53,081 nucleotides of DNA from Spirochaetales bacterium (GCA_016926955.1 JAFGNN010000091.1:1-53081); one strand, 5' to 3'; shown: positions 17,501-25,066, counted from the stretch's first letter. The notes: a model not told the origin generated them from the sequence alone. Translations and numbers: made by a program.

Positions 17501-18159
17501 GCGCCGGCCTCGGGGAGCGGCCCGTCGTCCCAGGAAGCCACGAACCGGACCGGGAGCGGATCGGGGAGCCTCGCTGTCGTCGGGGTCGGAGCGTCGGCGC
17601 CGCGCTTCCGTGACGTGTCGGGCGCGCCTTTTCCCGCCGTCCCGTCGGAGACCGCGGCCCCGGTTTCGAGCTCGAAGCCGCGGAGCCTGAAGAGCGCTGC
17701 CGGCTCGCGGTCGATCTCCTGCGCAATGACGTAGTAGACCGCTGCCTCGTGCTTGCATGGGTCGCCCGAGTCGGGGCAGCCGCAGGAGCGCTTCATGGCG
17801 GACCAGCGCCGCGGGAAGAGCCGGACGCCGGCTTTCTCGAGCGGCTCCATGAGTTCCGGGGCCAGCTCGCCCGAGCGGAGCCGGGCCGCGGAGAGCGGAT
17901 CCGCTTTCAGCGCCGCCTCGATGGCGGCGAGCTCCTCGGGCGCGAAGGGCGGGAACTCGATGCGGACCCGGTAGTACGGCGCGTAGTTGCCTTCGACCCG
18001 GGCTTCCGCCCGCCCCGCGCCGATTTCGAGCGAGAGCACCCTGCCATTGCCCGCGTAGGCGCGCCCGCGCTGGAGACGGGCCGGGTCGGCCTGCGCCTCG
18101 AGGGCGTTTATGAAGGCGGCGCCCCAGGGCGTAAGGCCGAAGACGTGCTTGCGCGGCAT
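14599..18159 (-). CDS. SNF2-family helicase with N-terminal SWIM zinc finger
   Basis: An 1186-aa protein. A SWIM finger (CGCPDSGDPCKH, CxC...CxH) lies near residue 128, followed by an Ala/Pro-rich variable region, then the SNF2 ATPase: LLADDMGLGKTVQAIAL (Walker A), DLALLDEAHLVKN (DEAH box), LALTGTPVENNLAELWSIF, and the C-terminal RecA lobe ending ENQATDRAFRIGQTKNVFVH. Such proteins translocate on double-stranded DNA; the bacterial role is usually unknown. It converges with the lipoprotein gene 13 bp away. A T-family motif occurs in the coding strand at 16942-16954 (encoding SSVP). The start codon lies 6 nt from a proposed -10 box, without a Shine-Dalgarno. Confidence 0.93.
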   Translation of the reverse strand: MPRKHVFGLTPWGAAFINALEAQADPARLQRGRAYAGNGRVLSLEIGAGRAEARVEGNYAPYYRVRIEFPPFAPEELAAIEAALKADPLSAARLRSGELAPELMEPLEKAGVRLFPRRWSAMKRSCGCPDSGDPCKHEAAVYYVIAQEIDREPAALFRLRGFELETGAAVSDGTAGKGAPDTSRKRGADAPTPTTARLPDPLPVRFVASWDDGPLPEAGAGSVSGSELPRLAPYSSLVPKLLPPGPPLAGLDLRLGLEEFHHALARGWEEPLRPRARKRGDGDLAEARIRALATGEWRIFVTGRHCDFETPSGERLRPLDAAVLALESDRDSGSASWAFLRRFALALRAIVAAGAIRPALDPKPDGFAVLWKPAAFGADVRSWLDWVTAAAVPPASNVRGGTSSVPDRASLVALLAAAFLRDYVPRLRFTPTGAYAAASPVSRALFEGAEVDARAPALRSLPAALAARFSVYELAAGAHGLELLVRSAPGRRPAGAEAEPGRRYRLEAGVAAADGKRVPIHEAAGSLGSGALAFPALLSAFVPELAALGTRAGVVLDEEALGRLVTGAAPLLARLGVPVVLPKELARLARPRPVLAAKRRRGAASLASALDLASAFSFEWKVELGGELVDLAEFEALVAKGRALQRFRDSWVRLDPGEAAALLERLRRREAPDANTALRALMEGEVEEGSAFAGAVEALLAKGREAAEPDRLPIPAGLEAELRPYQERGFRWLAANFASGFGCLLADDMGLGKTVQAIALMLFLQEGGQLGRGALVIAPASLLTNWERELARFAPTLRVALHYGAGRRAVKKGPEPDVLLTTYETFLRDRATLAARDWDLALLDEAHLVKNPDAARSKAVKTLKAARRLALTGTPVENNLAELWSIFDFALPGWLGRLEDFAREFRAPIEVSRDAETAARLRRVTAPFILRRLKTDRAIAPDLPDKSVIAEYAELTAEQAALYQVAVERGMAAVESAGPANRSGLVLALLTALKQISNHPRNWDKESPGDAARSGKSRLLLSLLDSAFEAGERVLVFSQYVEMLDILAPLVRENLGIEPELLHGGMTKARRDAAVDRFQRGTGPGAFLVSLKAGGVGLNLTAATRVFHYDLWYNPAVENQATDRAFRIGQTKNVFVHRLIARGTLDERIDEALAAKRELAELTVGSGETWLTKLGNAELRELVALR

Positions 18160-18165
18160 GGCGCG

Positions 18166-18194
18166 ATGGTGGCGTGGGCGCGCCGGAAGCGCAA
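18166..18194 (-). promoter_or_regulatory. Candidate leaderless promoter of the SNF2 gene
   Basis: On the minus strand, TTGCGC (18194-18189), a 17-bp spacer and CACCAT (18171-18166) lie 6 nt before the ATG at 18159, placing transcription start on the start codon. No Shine-Dalgarno fits in that space. Confidence 0.4.
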
Positions 18195-18351
18195 GGGCTC
18201 AGGCGGGTGCCGCCGTGGAAGAATGGGGGGTAGCTCGTCATCCATGACGTACCTGTGCCCTGCTTCGCATGGCACGGGCCGTGCCATGGTCGCGCATGCG
18301 TCGCTTCGCTCCGCTTTCGGCTAAGAATGGATTGTAATAGTCGCGCTCCGT

Positions 18352-18407
18352 GCGACCGCCTCATCCGTGCGCTCCAGGGGCGCGCCGCGCCCCGATGAGG
18401 TGGTCGC
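18352..18407. repeat. Cruciform-like double hairpin
   Basis: Outer arms GCGACCGCCTCATC (18352-18365) and GATGAGGTGGTCGC (18394-18407) pair with one G-U. Inside, GGGGCGCG (18377-18384) and CGCGCCCC (18386-18393) are perfect around one base. Confidence 0.55.
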
Positions 18408-18435
18408 GACAGCGACCACGACAATCGGTTCCTCT

Positions 18436-18464
18436 CCTCCTGCGGACCGCAGGTCCGCAGGAGG
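18436..18464. repeat. Perfect hairpin, 13-bp arms
   Basis: CCTCCTGCGGACC (18436-18448) and GGTCCGCAGGAGG (18452-18464) are perfect inverted repeats around gca. No T-run follows on either side, so it is not a standard terminator. Confidence 0.6.
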
Positions 18465-18547
18465 GTGGAGCGAGGGGGAACCGCGTCGATGACAGGCTCG
18501 CGCGTGCGCGCCGCGACTCGGGCCGCGTTCCCCCTTTTCCCTTACTT

Positions 18548-18586
18548 TCGCCTGATCTCGCTGAAGCCGCAGTAGGGCACCAGCGC
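18548..18586 (-). pseudogene. Duplicated 3' end of serS
   Basis: The minus strand reads ALVPYCGFSEIRRK then TAA, a diverged copy of the serS C-terminus (ALVPYCGFTEIRRAK...) 106 bp downstream of the functional one. The two DNA copies differ at about five of 36 positions. Palindrome P3 lies between them. This may be the original end of serS, left after recombination. Confidence 0.65.
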
Positions 18587-18608
18587 GAAGCCGCGTACGG
18601 CTTCGCGG

Positions 18609-18629
18609 CGACGAAGCCGAGCTTCGTCG
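18609..18629. repeat. P-family palindrome, copy P3
   Basis: CGACGAAGC (18609-18617) and GCTTCGTCG (18621-18629) flank cga. It lies just downstream of the serS stop. Confidence 0.6.
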
Positions 18630-18635
18630 ACTTCG

Positions 18636-19922
18636 CTACGCTCCCGCCTTGGCCCTCCTGATCTCGGTGAATCCGCAATAGGGCACCAAGGCGGGAGGGA
18701 TGGCGACCGAGCCGTCGGCGCGCTGGAAGTTCTCGAGGATGGCGATGATGCCGCGGCTGATGGCGATGGCGGTGCCGTTCAGCATGTGGACGTACTTGTT
18801 CTTGCCGTCGGAGTCCTTGAAGCGGACGTTGAGGCGGCGCGACTGGAAGTCGGTGCAGTTGGAGGTCGAGGTGACCTCGCCCCACTCCCCTGAGTTGCGC
18901 CCGGGCATCCAGGCTTCGAGGTCCCACTTGCGGTAGGCGGGGGCGCCGAGGTCGCCGGTGCAGGTGTCGACCACGTGGAAGGGGATGCCGAGGCCGGAGA
19001 AGATCTCCTCCTCGATGGCGCGGAGTTCCTCGTGGATGCGCTCGGAGTCCTCGGGCAGGCAGTAGACGAACATCTCGAGCTTGGTGAACTGGTGGACGCG
19101 GTAGAGGCCCTTGGAGAACTGGCCGGCGGCGCCCGCTTCGCGGCGGAAGCAGTGGCTCACGCCCGCGTACTTGATGGGGAGCTTTTCTCGATCGAGCACC
19201 TGGCCCGCGTGGTAGCCGCCGAGCGTGATCTCCGCGGTGCCGATGAGGCAGGTATCCTCGCCCTCGAGCGCGTAGATGTTCGACTCCGCGCCGCGCGGGT
19301 TGAAGCCGATGCCCTCGAGGATCTCGGTGCGCGCCACGTCGGGGGTGATCATGGGCGTGAAGCCGTGCTTCATGAGGATGTCGAGCGCGTAGCGGACCAG
19401 GGCCATCTCGAGGATGACGCCCTCGTTCTTGAGGTAGTACCACTTGGTGCCCGAGACGCGGGTGGCGGTCTCGAAGTCGATCAGGTCGAGCTCCTGCCCG
19501 AGCTGGACGTGGTCCTTCGGGGGGAAGTCGAACTTCGTCGGCGATCCGACGACCTTGACCTCGAGGTTGTCCGCGTCGACGGCGCCGCGGGGCGCGTCGG
19601 GGTGCGCCATGTTCGGCAGGCGCCGGGCCTCGCGTTCGAGCTCGGATTCGACGGTGGCGGACTCGGCCTCGAGCGAGGCGATGCGCTCCTTGAGGGACTT
19701 GCCCTCGTCGATGAGGGCCTTGCGCGCCGCGTCGTCGAGCTTGGCCTTCATGGAGGCGGCGTTCTCGTTGCGCTTGCGGCGGAGCTCCTCCAGGTCCTGG
19801 ATGAGGGCCGAGCGGCGCTCCGCGAGGGCGACGACGAGGTCGGGATCCGCCTGCATGTGGCGGTCGGCGACGTTGGCCTTGACGGCGGCCAGGTTTTCCT
19901 TGACGAACTTGAGGTCGAGCAT
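18636..19922 (-). CDS. serS: Serine--tRNA ligase
   Basis: A 428-aa class II aminoacyl-tRNA synthetase. The N-terminal coiled-coil arm that grips tRNA-Ser is visible (about residues 30-105, charged heptads). Motif 2 is AGVSHCFRREAGAAG with FTKLEMFVYC downstream, and motif 3 is LNGTAIAISRGIIAILEN. GRNSGEWGEVTSTSNCTDFQ is the conserved seryl-binding segment. The C-terminus ends FTEIRRAKAGA; a shorter version ending IRRK lies just downstream (18548-18586), so the last few residues are probably a later extension. The ATG lies 7 nt from a proposed -10 box with no Shine-Dalgarno. Confidence 0.96.
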   Translation of the reverse strand: MLDLKFVKENLAAVKANVADRHMQADPDLVVALAERRSALIQDLEELRRKRNENAASMKAKLDDAARKALIDEGKSLKERIASLEAESATVESELEREARRLPNMAHPDAPRGAVDADNLEVKVVGSPTKFDFPPKDHVQLGQELDLIDFETATRVSGTKWYYLKNEGVILEMALVRYALDILMKHGFTPMITPDVARTEILEGIGFNPRGAESNIYALEGEDTCLIGTAEITLGGYHAGQVLDREKLPIKYAGVSHCFRREAGAAGQFSKGLYRVHQFTKLEMFVYCLPEDSERIHEELRAIEEEIFSGLGIPFHVVDTCTGDLGAPAYRKWDLEAWMPGRNSGEWGEVTSTSNCTDFQSRRLNVRFKDSDGKNKYVHMLNGTAIAISRGIIAILENFQRADGSVAIPPALVPYCGFTEIRRAKAGA

Positions 19923-19929
19923 GCTTGCG

Positions 19930-19959
19930 ATGATACCCGAGCCCCGCGCGCGTCTTCAA
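19930..19959 (-). promoter_or_regulatory. Candidate leaderless promoter of serS
   Basis: Minus strand TTGAAG (19959-19954), an 18-bp spacer and TATCAT (19935-19930); 7 nt then separate the -10 from the ATG at 19922. The sequence between (cgcaagc) is not a ribosome-binding site. Confidence 0.5.
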
Positions 19960-20125
19960 GCGGTGTCGCCGGAGTACCGGCGTCCGGATTCCGCGCACTG
20001 CTGGATATGGCATGAGGGCAGTACGGCGACAAGCCGGGCCTCGAACCGCGCGGAGCGGGGCCTGCCGGCGAAACAACACGTCCCGCGCGCTCCCAATACC
20101 TCGCTTGGGGACGATAGGGGAAATC

Positions 20126-20174
20126 GCCGAAGCCGTTCCGCGGCTTCGGCGCCGCGACCGCGGAACGCGGTCGC
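20126..20174. repeat. Two adjacent hairpins, one P-like
   Basis: GCCGAAGCC (20126-20134) pairs with GGCTTCGGC (20142-20150), a variant of the P palindrome. GCGACCGCG (20154-20162) pairs with CGCGGTCGC (20166-20174) around gaa. All arms are perfect 9-mers. Confidence 0.55.
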
Positions 20175-20325
20175 GAGGCATCCGCCGTGCCGACCGCCTC
20201 GCGGATCGGCCCGCTCCAACGTGTCCTCTGCTCGCCGCATCTACAGTGGTGTCGGTTGCCGATGCGCTGCCTGGAGGAGTGCGGGGTTCTGGTGCCATTT
20301 CCGCGGCGATTGCGGTACCGGCTTC

Positions 20326-20371
20326 CTTGGTGTCTTGGTGTCTTGGTGTCTTGGTGTGAGGCTCTGTCCCC
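20326..20371 (+). repeat. Tandem cttggtgt array ending in a T motif
   Basis: Four tandem copies of a nine-base ttggtgtct-type unit run into gaggctctgtcccc. The reverse strand reads as repeats of CACCAAGA. It resembles an E-family arm in length and position but with a different unit. Confidence 0.55.
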
Positions 20372-20579
20372 TTTGAGCCGCTTTCCCGGCGCGCATACCG
20401 GGAAATGGGCGCCGCATGGCCGAAGCGGCGGGAGGGTAAAGCGAGCTTGCGGGTGCCGGCGGAAACGCGCCCGCGTGCGGTTCCGGTCCGTTCCGCAGTC
20501 AAGAAGGCGCCCGAGTTGCCCTTTTCCCCAATCCCCGATTCCTCTCCCTCTTCCTCTTCCGCTTCTGCGAGCTCTGTCC

Positions 20580-20650
20580 CCTCATCCCTCTCCTTTCCTT
20601 TCCTTTGCTTTCTCCCTCTTCCCTCCGTGCCTCTGTGCCTCTGTGGTTCT
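20580..20650 (+). repeat. E-family arm (ccgtgcctctgtgcctctgtgg)
   Basis: A pyrimidine tract is followed by a 6-bp-periodic arm (ccgtgc-ctctgt-gcctct-gtgg) ending just before the prfA operon promoter. It is the right-hand arm type also seen at 25043, 42980, 46797 and 48231. Confidence 0.55.
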
Positions 20651-20676
20651 CTTCATTTCGTGTCCCGGGGGCCATA

Positions 20677-20705
20677 TTGCGGAAGCGCGCCCGAATCGGT
20701 ACGAT
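20677..20705 (+). promoter_or_regulatory. Candidate leaderless promoter of the prfA operon
   Basis: TTGCGG (20677-20682), 17 bp and TACGAT (20700-20705), then 6 nt to the ATG at 20712. Transcription would begin on the start codon. The boxes match those upstream of smc (TTGCGG/TACGAT). Confidence 0.5.
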
Positions 20706-20711
20706 GGTTCC

Positions 20712-20888
20712 ATGAAACTGGAGATCAATCCCCGCGGCAACGGCGCCTGCCCGCTCTGCGAGCGGAACAAGGACTGCCGCATCCGGCGCCTGGTGTTCGA
20801 GAACGTCGACAAGCTCGGCGAGCACGAGATGGAGATGGAGATCGTGGTGTACGCCTGCCCCTACTTCAAGGAGAAGGTCTCGCCGTGA
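20712..20888 (+). CDS. 58-aa four-cysteine protein preceding prfA
   Basis: A 58-residue protein starting MKLEINPRGNGACPLCERNK, with Cys at 13, 16, 22 and 49 (CPLC...DC...YACPYF), suggestive of a small metal site. The stop overlaps the prfA GTG start (GTGA), so it is coupled to release factor 1 translation. No Shine-Dalgarno precedes the ATG, which lies 6 nt after a candidate -10 box, so its message may be leaderless. No family was recognised; the tight coupling and cysteine pattern argue that it is real. Confidence 0.75.
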   Translation: MKLEINPRGNGACPLCERNKDCRIRRLVFENVDKLGEHEMEMEIVVYACPYFKEKVSP

Positions 20889-21955
20889 TCGACCGGCTCG
20901 AGCTGATTGTCGCCCGCCACTCCGAACTCGAGGGCTTGAGCGCCAATCCCGACCTGGCCCGTGACCAGACCCGATATCGCGAGGTGATGCGGGAGCTTTC
21001 GCGACTGCAGCCCGTGGTGGAGGGGTATCGCGAGTACCGCAAGGTGCTCGCGGAACTCGGCGAGGCCAGGGAGCTTGCGCGCGCGGAGGCGGATCCGGAG
21101 CTCAGGGAGCTGGCCGGGATCGAGGCCGTCGGGCTCGAGGAGCGGAAGGCCGCGCTCGAATCGAAGCTCGAGGAACTCCTCGTCCCGCGCGACCCGCTCG
21201 ACGACAAGAACACCATCGTGGAGATCCGCGCCGGCACCGGCGGCGACGAGGCGGCCCTGTTCGCCGCCGACCTGTACCGCATGTACGCGCGCTACGCCGA
21301 CGGACGGGGCTGGAAGCTCGAGGTGCTCGACGCTTCCGAGACGGGGCTCGGCGGATTCCGCGAGATCGTGTTCTCGGTTTCCGGGCAGTCTGTCTACGAG
21401 AGCCTCCGCTGGGAGTCCGGCGTCCACCGCGTCCAGCGCGTGCCGGCCACCGAGGCCCAGGGGCGCATCCACACGAGCGCGGTGACGGTGGCGGTGCTGC
21501 CCGAGATGGAAGAGACCGAGATCGACCTGAAGGCTGAAGAACTGCGCGTCGACGTGATGCGGTCGGGCGGTCCGGGCGGACAGAGCGTCAATACCACGGA
21601 CTCCGCGGTGCGCATCACGCACATCCCGACGGGCATCGTGGTGCATTGCCAGGACGAGAAGAGCCAGATCAAGAACAAGGCCAAGGCCATGCGCATCCTC
21701 CGCGCTCGCCTGTTCGAGCACGAGGACCAGAAGCGCCAGGCCGAGAGGGCCGCGGAGCGGAAGAGCCAGGTCGGCTCCGGCGACCGCTCCGAGCGCATCC
21801 GAACCTACAACTTCCCGCAGAATCGCGTCACCGACCACCGCGTGGACCTGACGCTGTATAAGCTGGACCTGGTGATGCAGGGTGACGTGGGCGAGCTGGT
21901 CGAAGCCCTCCGCGCCCACGCCAGGGAGGCGGCCCTCCGGGCCGACCGGGCATGA
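20885..21955 (+). CDS. prfA: Peptide chain release factor 1
   Basis: A 356-aa class I release factor that ends translation at UAA and UAG. The PAT tripeptide of RF1 is in [14 protein letters not shown] (RF2 would have SPF), and the catalytic GGQ is in [17 protein letters not shown]. The C-terminal domain has [10 protein letters not shown] as in the family. GTG at 20885 overlaps the stop of the 58-aa gene and gives the standard N-terminus ([15 protein letters not shown]). The stop overlaps prmC, whose product methylates the GGQ glutamine, so modifier and substrate are co-translated. Confidence 0.96.
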   Translation: MIDRLELIVARHSELEGLSANPDLARDQTRYREVMRELSRLQPVVEGYREYRKVLAELGEARELARAEADPELRELAGIEAVGLEERKAALESKLEELLVPRDPLDDKNTIVEIRAGTGGDEAALFAADLYRMYARYADGRGWKLEVLDASETGLGGFREIVFSVSGQSVYESLRWESGVHRVQRVPATEAQGRIHTSAVTVAVLPEMEETEIDLKAEELRVDVMRSGGPGGQSVNTTDSAVRITHIPTGIVVHCQDEKSQIKNKAKAMRILRARLFEHEDQKRQAERAAERKSQVGSGDRSERIRTYNFPQNRVTDHRVDLTLYKLDLVMQGDVGELVEALRAHAREAALRADRA

Positions 21956-22803
21956 TCATCCGGGCGGCGCTTTCCGATGGAGCGGCCGCCCTCGCGTCCG
22001 TCTCCGAAACCCCCTTCCTCGATGCGTCCCTGCTCCTCGCGCGCGCCCTCGGGGCAAGCCGCGAGCGCGTGCTGGCCATGGGGCCCGAGGAGCTGGATGA
22101 AACCGGGGGGTCGGCGTTCCGCGGACTGATAGCGCGCAGGGCCGCGGGCGAGCCGGTGGCCTACATCCTCGGGTTGAAGGAATTCCGAGGCCTCGAGTTC
22201 GGGGTGGACGAGCGCGTGCTCTGTCCCCGGCCCGACACCGAGCTCCTCGTCGAGGCCGCCCTCCGGACCGCGCGCTCGTTTGCGGCCTCGGACCGCGCGC
22301 CGCTCAGGATCCACGACGCCTTTACGGGCTCCGGGGCGGTGGCCGTGGCCTTGGCCGCGGAGCTTGGGGACTCGGCCGCCGTCTCGATGTCCGACCTTTC
22401 GCCCGACGCGCTCGAGCTGGCCCGGGAGAACGCGCGGAGGCTGCTCGGCCACGAGCTCCCGGCCGCGCTTTCCGACTGCATGGAAGGCGTCGACGGGCCT
22501 TTCGAGCTCGTGACGGCGAATCCGCCCTACGTGACAAGCATGTTCTGCGACGGGATCTATGCCTCGGGGGGAAAGGAACCCCGCCTCGCCCTGGACGGCG
22601 GACCGGACGGGCTCGGGCTCTACCGACGTCTCGCGCCACGCGCCCGCGAAGTCCTGGCCCCGGGCGGCGTCCTCGCCGTCGAGATCGGCGACGAGCAGGG
22701 AAGTGCCGTGAGCGCGCTATTCCGGGCGGCGGGCTTCGGGGAAGTCGACGTGCTGCGCGACCTGGGCGGACGCGACCGCGTGGTTCTCGGAGTTTCGCCG
22801 TGA
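21952..22803 (+). CDS. prmC: Release factor glutamine methyltransferase
   Basis: A 283-aa SAM-dependent methyltransferase that methylates the GGQ glutamine of RF1 and RF2. The N-terminal helical domain includes EPVAYILGLKEFRGLEF and VLCPRPDTELLVE; the catalytic motif is VTANPPYV, and DAFTGSGAVAVALAAE is the SAM loop (here TGSG; often GTGSG). The start overlaps the prfA stop (ATGA) and the stop overlaps the RelA/SpoT gene start (GTGA). Length and order are typical. Confidence 0.94.
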   Translation: MIIRAALSDGAAALASVSETPFLDASLLLARALGASRERVLAMGPEELDETGGSAFRGLIARRAAGEPVAYILGLKEFRGLEFGVDERVLCPRPDTELLVEAALRTARSFAASDRAPLRIHDAFTGSGAVAVALAAELGDSAAVSMSDLSPDALELARENARRLLGHELPAALSDCMEGVDGPFELVTANPPYVTSMFCDGIYASGGKEPRLALDGGPDGLGLYRRLAPRAREVLAPGGVLAVEIGDEQGSAVSALFRAAGFGEVDVLRDLGGRDRVVLGVSP

Positions 22804-24881
22804 GCGCGCTCGAGGAGCTCCGGAGGCTCGTCGCATCGAAAACTCCCGACGAGCGCGAGCGGATCGAGGCAGCGGCTGCCCGGGCGGCGGAAGCGCTCGA
22901 GGGGCGCGTGCGCGCCTCGGGCGAAGCCGCGGTCGAGCATCCACTGCGCGTCGCGGTCATCGTCGCGGAGCTCGGGCTCGACGTGGACTCCATCGTCGCC
23001 GCGGCCCTGCACCACGCGCTCGATCCGCTTTCGAAGGCTCCCCCCCGCGAGGGCAAGGCGCGGGAACCGAAAACCGAACTGGCCGAACGCTTCGGCCCCG
23101 TGCCGGCCCAGCTCGTGGACGAGCTGGCCCGCGTCGAGGCGCTCCGGGCGCGCAACAAGACCATCCAGGCCGCCGAGACCATCCGCAAGATGCTTTTTGC
23201 CATGGCGAAGGACATCCGCGTCATCCTCGTCAAGCTCGCGGACAAGCTCGACTCGATGCGCACCCTCAAATGGCTGCCCGACGAGGACCGTCGCCGCATC
23301 GCCCAGGAGTGCCTCGACATATTCGCGCCGCTCGCGGACCGCCTCGGCGTCGCGGGCGTGAAGGACGAGCTCGAGGATCTCGCGCTCAAGGAGCTCAACC
23401 CGGAAGCCTACGCGCAGATCAAGCAGATCGTCGCGGAGAAGAAGGACGAGCGGGCGCAGTTCCTCGGCCGCGTGGCCGCGGACATCCGCCAGGCGGCCCG
23501 CGAGGAAGGATACGAGGACGTCGAGATAAAGGCCCGCGCCAAGCACTTCTATTCGATCTACAGAAAAATGCGGAAGAAGGCGAAGGACGCGGAGGAACTT
23601 TACGATCTGCTCGGCATCCGCATCCTCTGCGGCTCGGAGGGCGAGTGTTACGCGCTCGTGGGCGTTGTGCATCGCCTCTGGAAACCCCTCGAGGGCCGAT
23701 TCAAGGATTACGTCGCCATGCCCAAGGCGAACGGCTACCGGAGCCTCCACACCACCGTGATGGGCTACGAGGGCCGCCTGCTCGAGATCCAGATCCGCAC
23801 CCGCGAAATGGACCGCGAGGCGGAGTTCGGCGTCGCCTCGCACTGGCTCTACAAGAAGGGCTCGGGCGCCGAGTCGCCACGCGTGGAGGACCTGCCGGTC
23901 GTGACGAAGCTGCGTGACCTCGAAGGCCTCCTCGAAGGCGGCGCGGACTTTCTCGAGGGCATCAAGCGCGAGATCCTCGGCGATTCGATCTTCGTCTTCA
24001 CGCCCCGCGGCGACGTCATCCAGCTGCCCGCAGGGGCGACCCCTCTCGATTTCGCCTACGCCATCCACACCGACGTGGGCAGCCGCTGCGTGGCCGCCAA
24101 GGTCGACGGCGCCATAGTCCCGCTCTCGAGCGAGCTCCGCAACACCCAGGTGGTGGACATCGTCACCTCGGCCACGGCGCACCCGTCCATCAACTGGCTG
24201 CGTTCCGTGCGGACCTCGAAAGCCCGCGCGAAGATACGCCAATGGCTCGTGGCGAACGGGCAGGCCCTGGTCATCGACAAGAATGTCGTGGCCAGGAGAA
24301 GCGACGAGGCCAGGGCGGAAGCCAGGTCCGACGCGGAGCGCGGCGAGAAAGCGAAGGAAGCGGCAAAGCCCGGCGCCGGGGACGAAGGCGCGCCCCGCCA
24401 GACCGAGCTGCACTACTACATCCCGCGCGAAGCCCTCGACTCGACGCGCGCGGGGCTTTCCGTCGGCGGCGCCGCGCACATGATGATCCGCTTCGCCGGC
24501 TGCTGCCGCCCGACCACAAACGACGACATCGTCGGCTACGTGTCGCGGGGCCGCGGCATCATCGTGCACCGCGCGAACTGCCGCCAGCTCGCGAGCATTC
24601 CCGACTACGCCGAGCGCTCCATCGAGGTGCAATGGGAGACCGAGCGCAAGGGCCTCGAACGACGCTGGCGGGTGAGCGCGAAGCGAGGCGCCGACCTTTT
24701 CTCCGAGGTGGAAGCCGCCGTGCGCAAGCGCCGGGCCAAGCTGCTCGAAGGGCGCCTCGAGGACGACGGGGACGGCATCGTCGGTTGGTTCACCATCGTG
24801 CTCGAGAAGGGCGAGGATGCGAAGGCCATCGAGAAGTCCATCCGAGGCATCCCCAGCATCCGCAAGGTCGAAGCGCTCTAG
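22800..24881 (+). CDS. RelA/SpoT homologue with degenerate hydrolase motif
   Basis: A 693-aa long RSH protein. Domains in order: an HD hydrolase domain (about residues 45-190), a (p)ppGpp synthetase (YDLLGIRILC, GRFKDYVAMPKANGYRSLHTT, EIQIRT), TGS (IFVFTPRGDVIQLPAGATPL), a Cys-containing domain (AGCCRP, RANCRQL) and C-terminal ACT (GWFTIVLEKGED). The synthetase has RFKD, the form of bifunctional enzymes. The HDxxED hydrolase motif reads HHALDP at residues 71-76, so the metal-binding Asp and the catalytic Glu-Asp pair are altered. It may therefore synthesise but not degrade (p)ppGpp. GTG start overlaps the prmC stop. Confidence 0.93.
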   Translation: MSALEELRRLVASKTPDERERIEAAAARAAEALEGRVRASGEAAVEHPLRVAVIVAELGLDVDSIVAAALHHALDPLSKAPPREGKAREPKTELAERFGPVPAQLVDELARVEALRARNKTIQAAETIRKMLFAMAKDIRVILVKLADKLDSMRTLKWLPDEDRRRIAQECLDIFAPLADRLGVAGVKDELEDLALKELNPEAYAQIKQIVAEKKDERAQFLGRVAADIRQAAREEGYEDVEIKARAKHFYSIYRKMRKKAKDAEELYDLLGIRILCGSEGECYALVGVVHRLWKPLEGRFKDYVAMPKANGYRSLHTTVMGYEGRLLEIQIRTREMDREAEFGVASHWLYKKGSGAESPRVEDLPVVTKLRDLEGLLEGGADFLEGIKREILGDSIFVFTPRGDVIQLPAGATPLDFAYAIHTDVGSRCVAAKVDGAIVPLSSELRNTQVVDIVTSATAHPSINWLRSVRTSKARAKIRQWLVANGQALVIDKNVVARRSDEARAEARSDAERGEKAKEAAKPGAGDEGAPRQTELHYYIPREALDSTRAGLSVGGAAHMMIRFAGCCRPTTNDDIVGYVSRGRGIIVHRANCRQLASIPDYAERSIEVQWETERKGLERRWRVSAKRGADLFSEVEAAVRKRRAKLLEGRLEDDGDGIVGWFTIVLEKGEDAKAIEKSIRGIPSIRKVEAL

Positions 24882-24895
24882 CGTTCCCGGACATT

Positions 24896-25066
24896 TCGAC
24901 ACCGAGACCCGGAGACACGGAGACAGGCGGGATGAAGCAGGAAGCAGGGAGGGCTGGGAAGGAAACCGGGGGTAGAACCGATTACTCAAGGCATGGTAGA
25001 AGGATCTCAGTCTATGACCTTTCCTTCCTCCTTCTTCCCTCCAAAACTCCGTGCCTCCGTGGTTTC
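24896..25066. repeat. E-family inverted repeat, copy E3
   Basis: The left arm (24896-24927, ending gagacacggagacagg) is followed by a purine-rich tract. The right arm (25043-25066, ctccgtgcctccgtgg) is preceded by a pyrimidine-rich tract, so the whole could fold on itself. The right arm lies inside the annotated start of the transglycosylase gene. Confidence 0.6.

Larger units (their letters stand above)
18195..18635. other. Gene-free spacer with large palindromes between serS and the SNF2 gene
   Basis: No coding gene was recognised. The stretch holds a cruciform-like sequence (18352-18407), a 13-bp-arm hairpin (18436-18464), a duplicated serS 3' end (18548-18586) and palindrome P3 (18609-18629). 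Confidence 0.6.
19960..20676. other. Gene-free repeat-rich spacer upstream of prfA operon
   Basis: No gene was recognised in about 700 bp. It contains two adjacent hairpins (20126-20174), a tandem tcttggtg array (20326-20356), T motifs (20358-20371 and 20569-20581) and an E-family arm with its pyrimidine tract (20580-20650). Confidence 0.6.

Noticed and set aside
15323-18424. 1033-codon minus-strand frame overlapping the SNF2 gene
   Set aside because: Arg/Pro/Gly-rich shifted frame of the SNF2 gene, caused by high GC; the true frame shows all helicase motifs.
20326-20360. Short tandem repeat as a CRISPR array
   Set aside because: Units are about 9 bp and contiguous, with no spacers and no cas genes.
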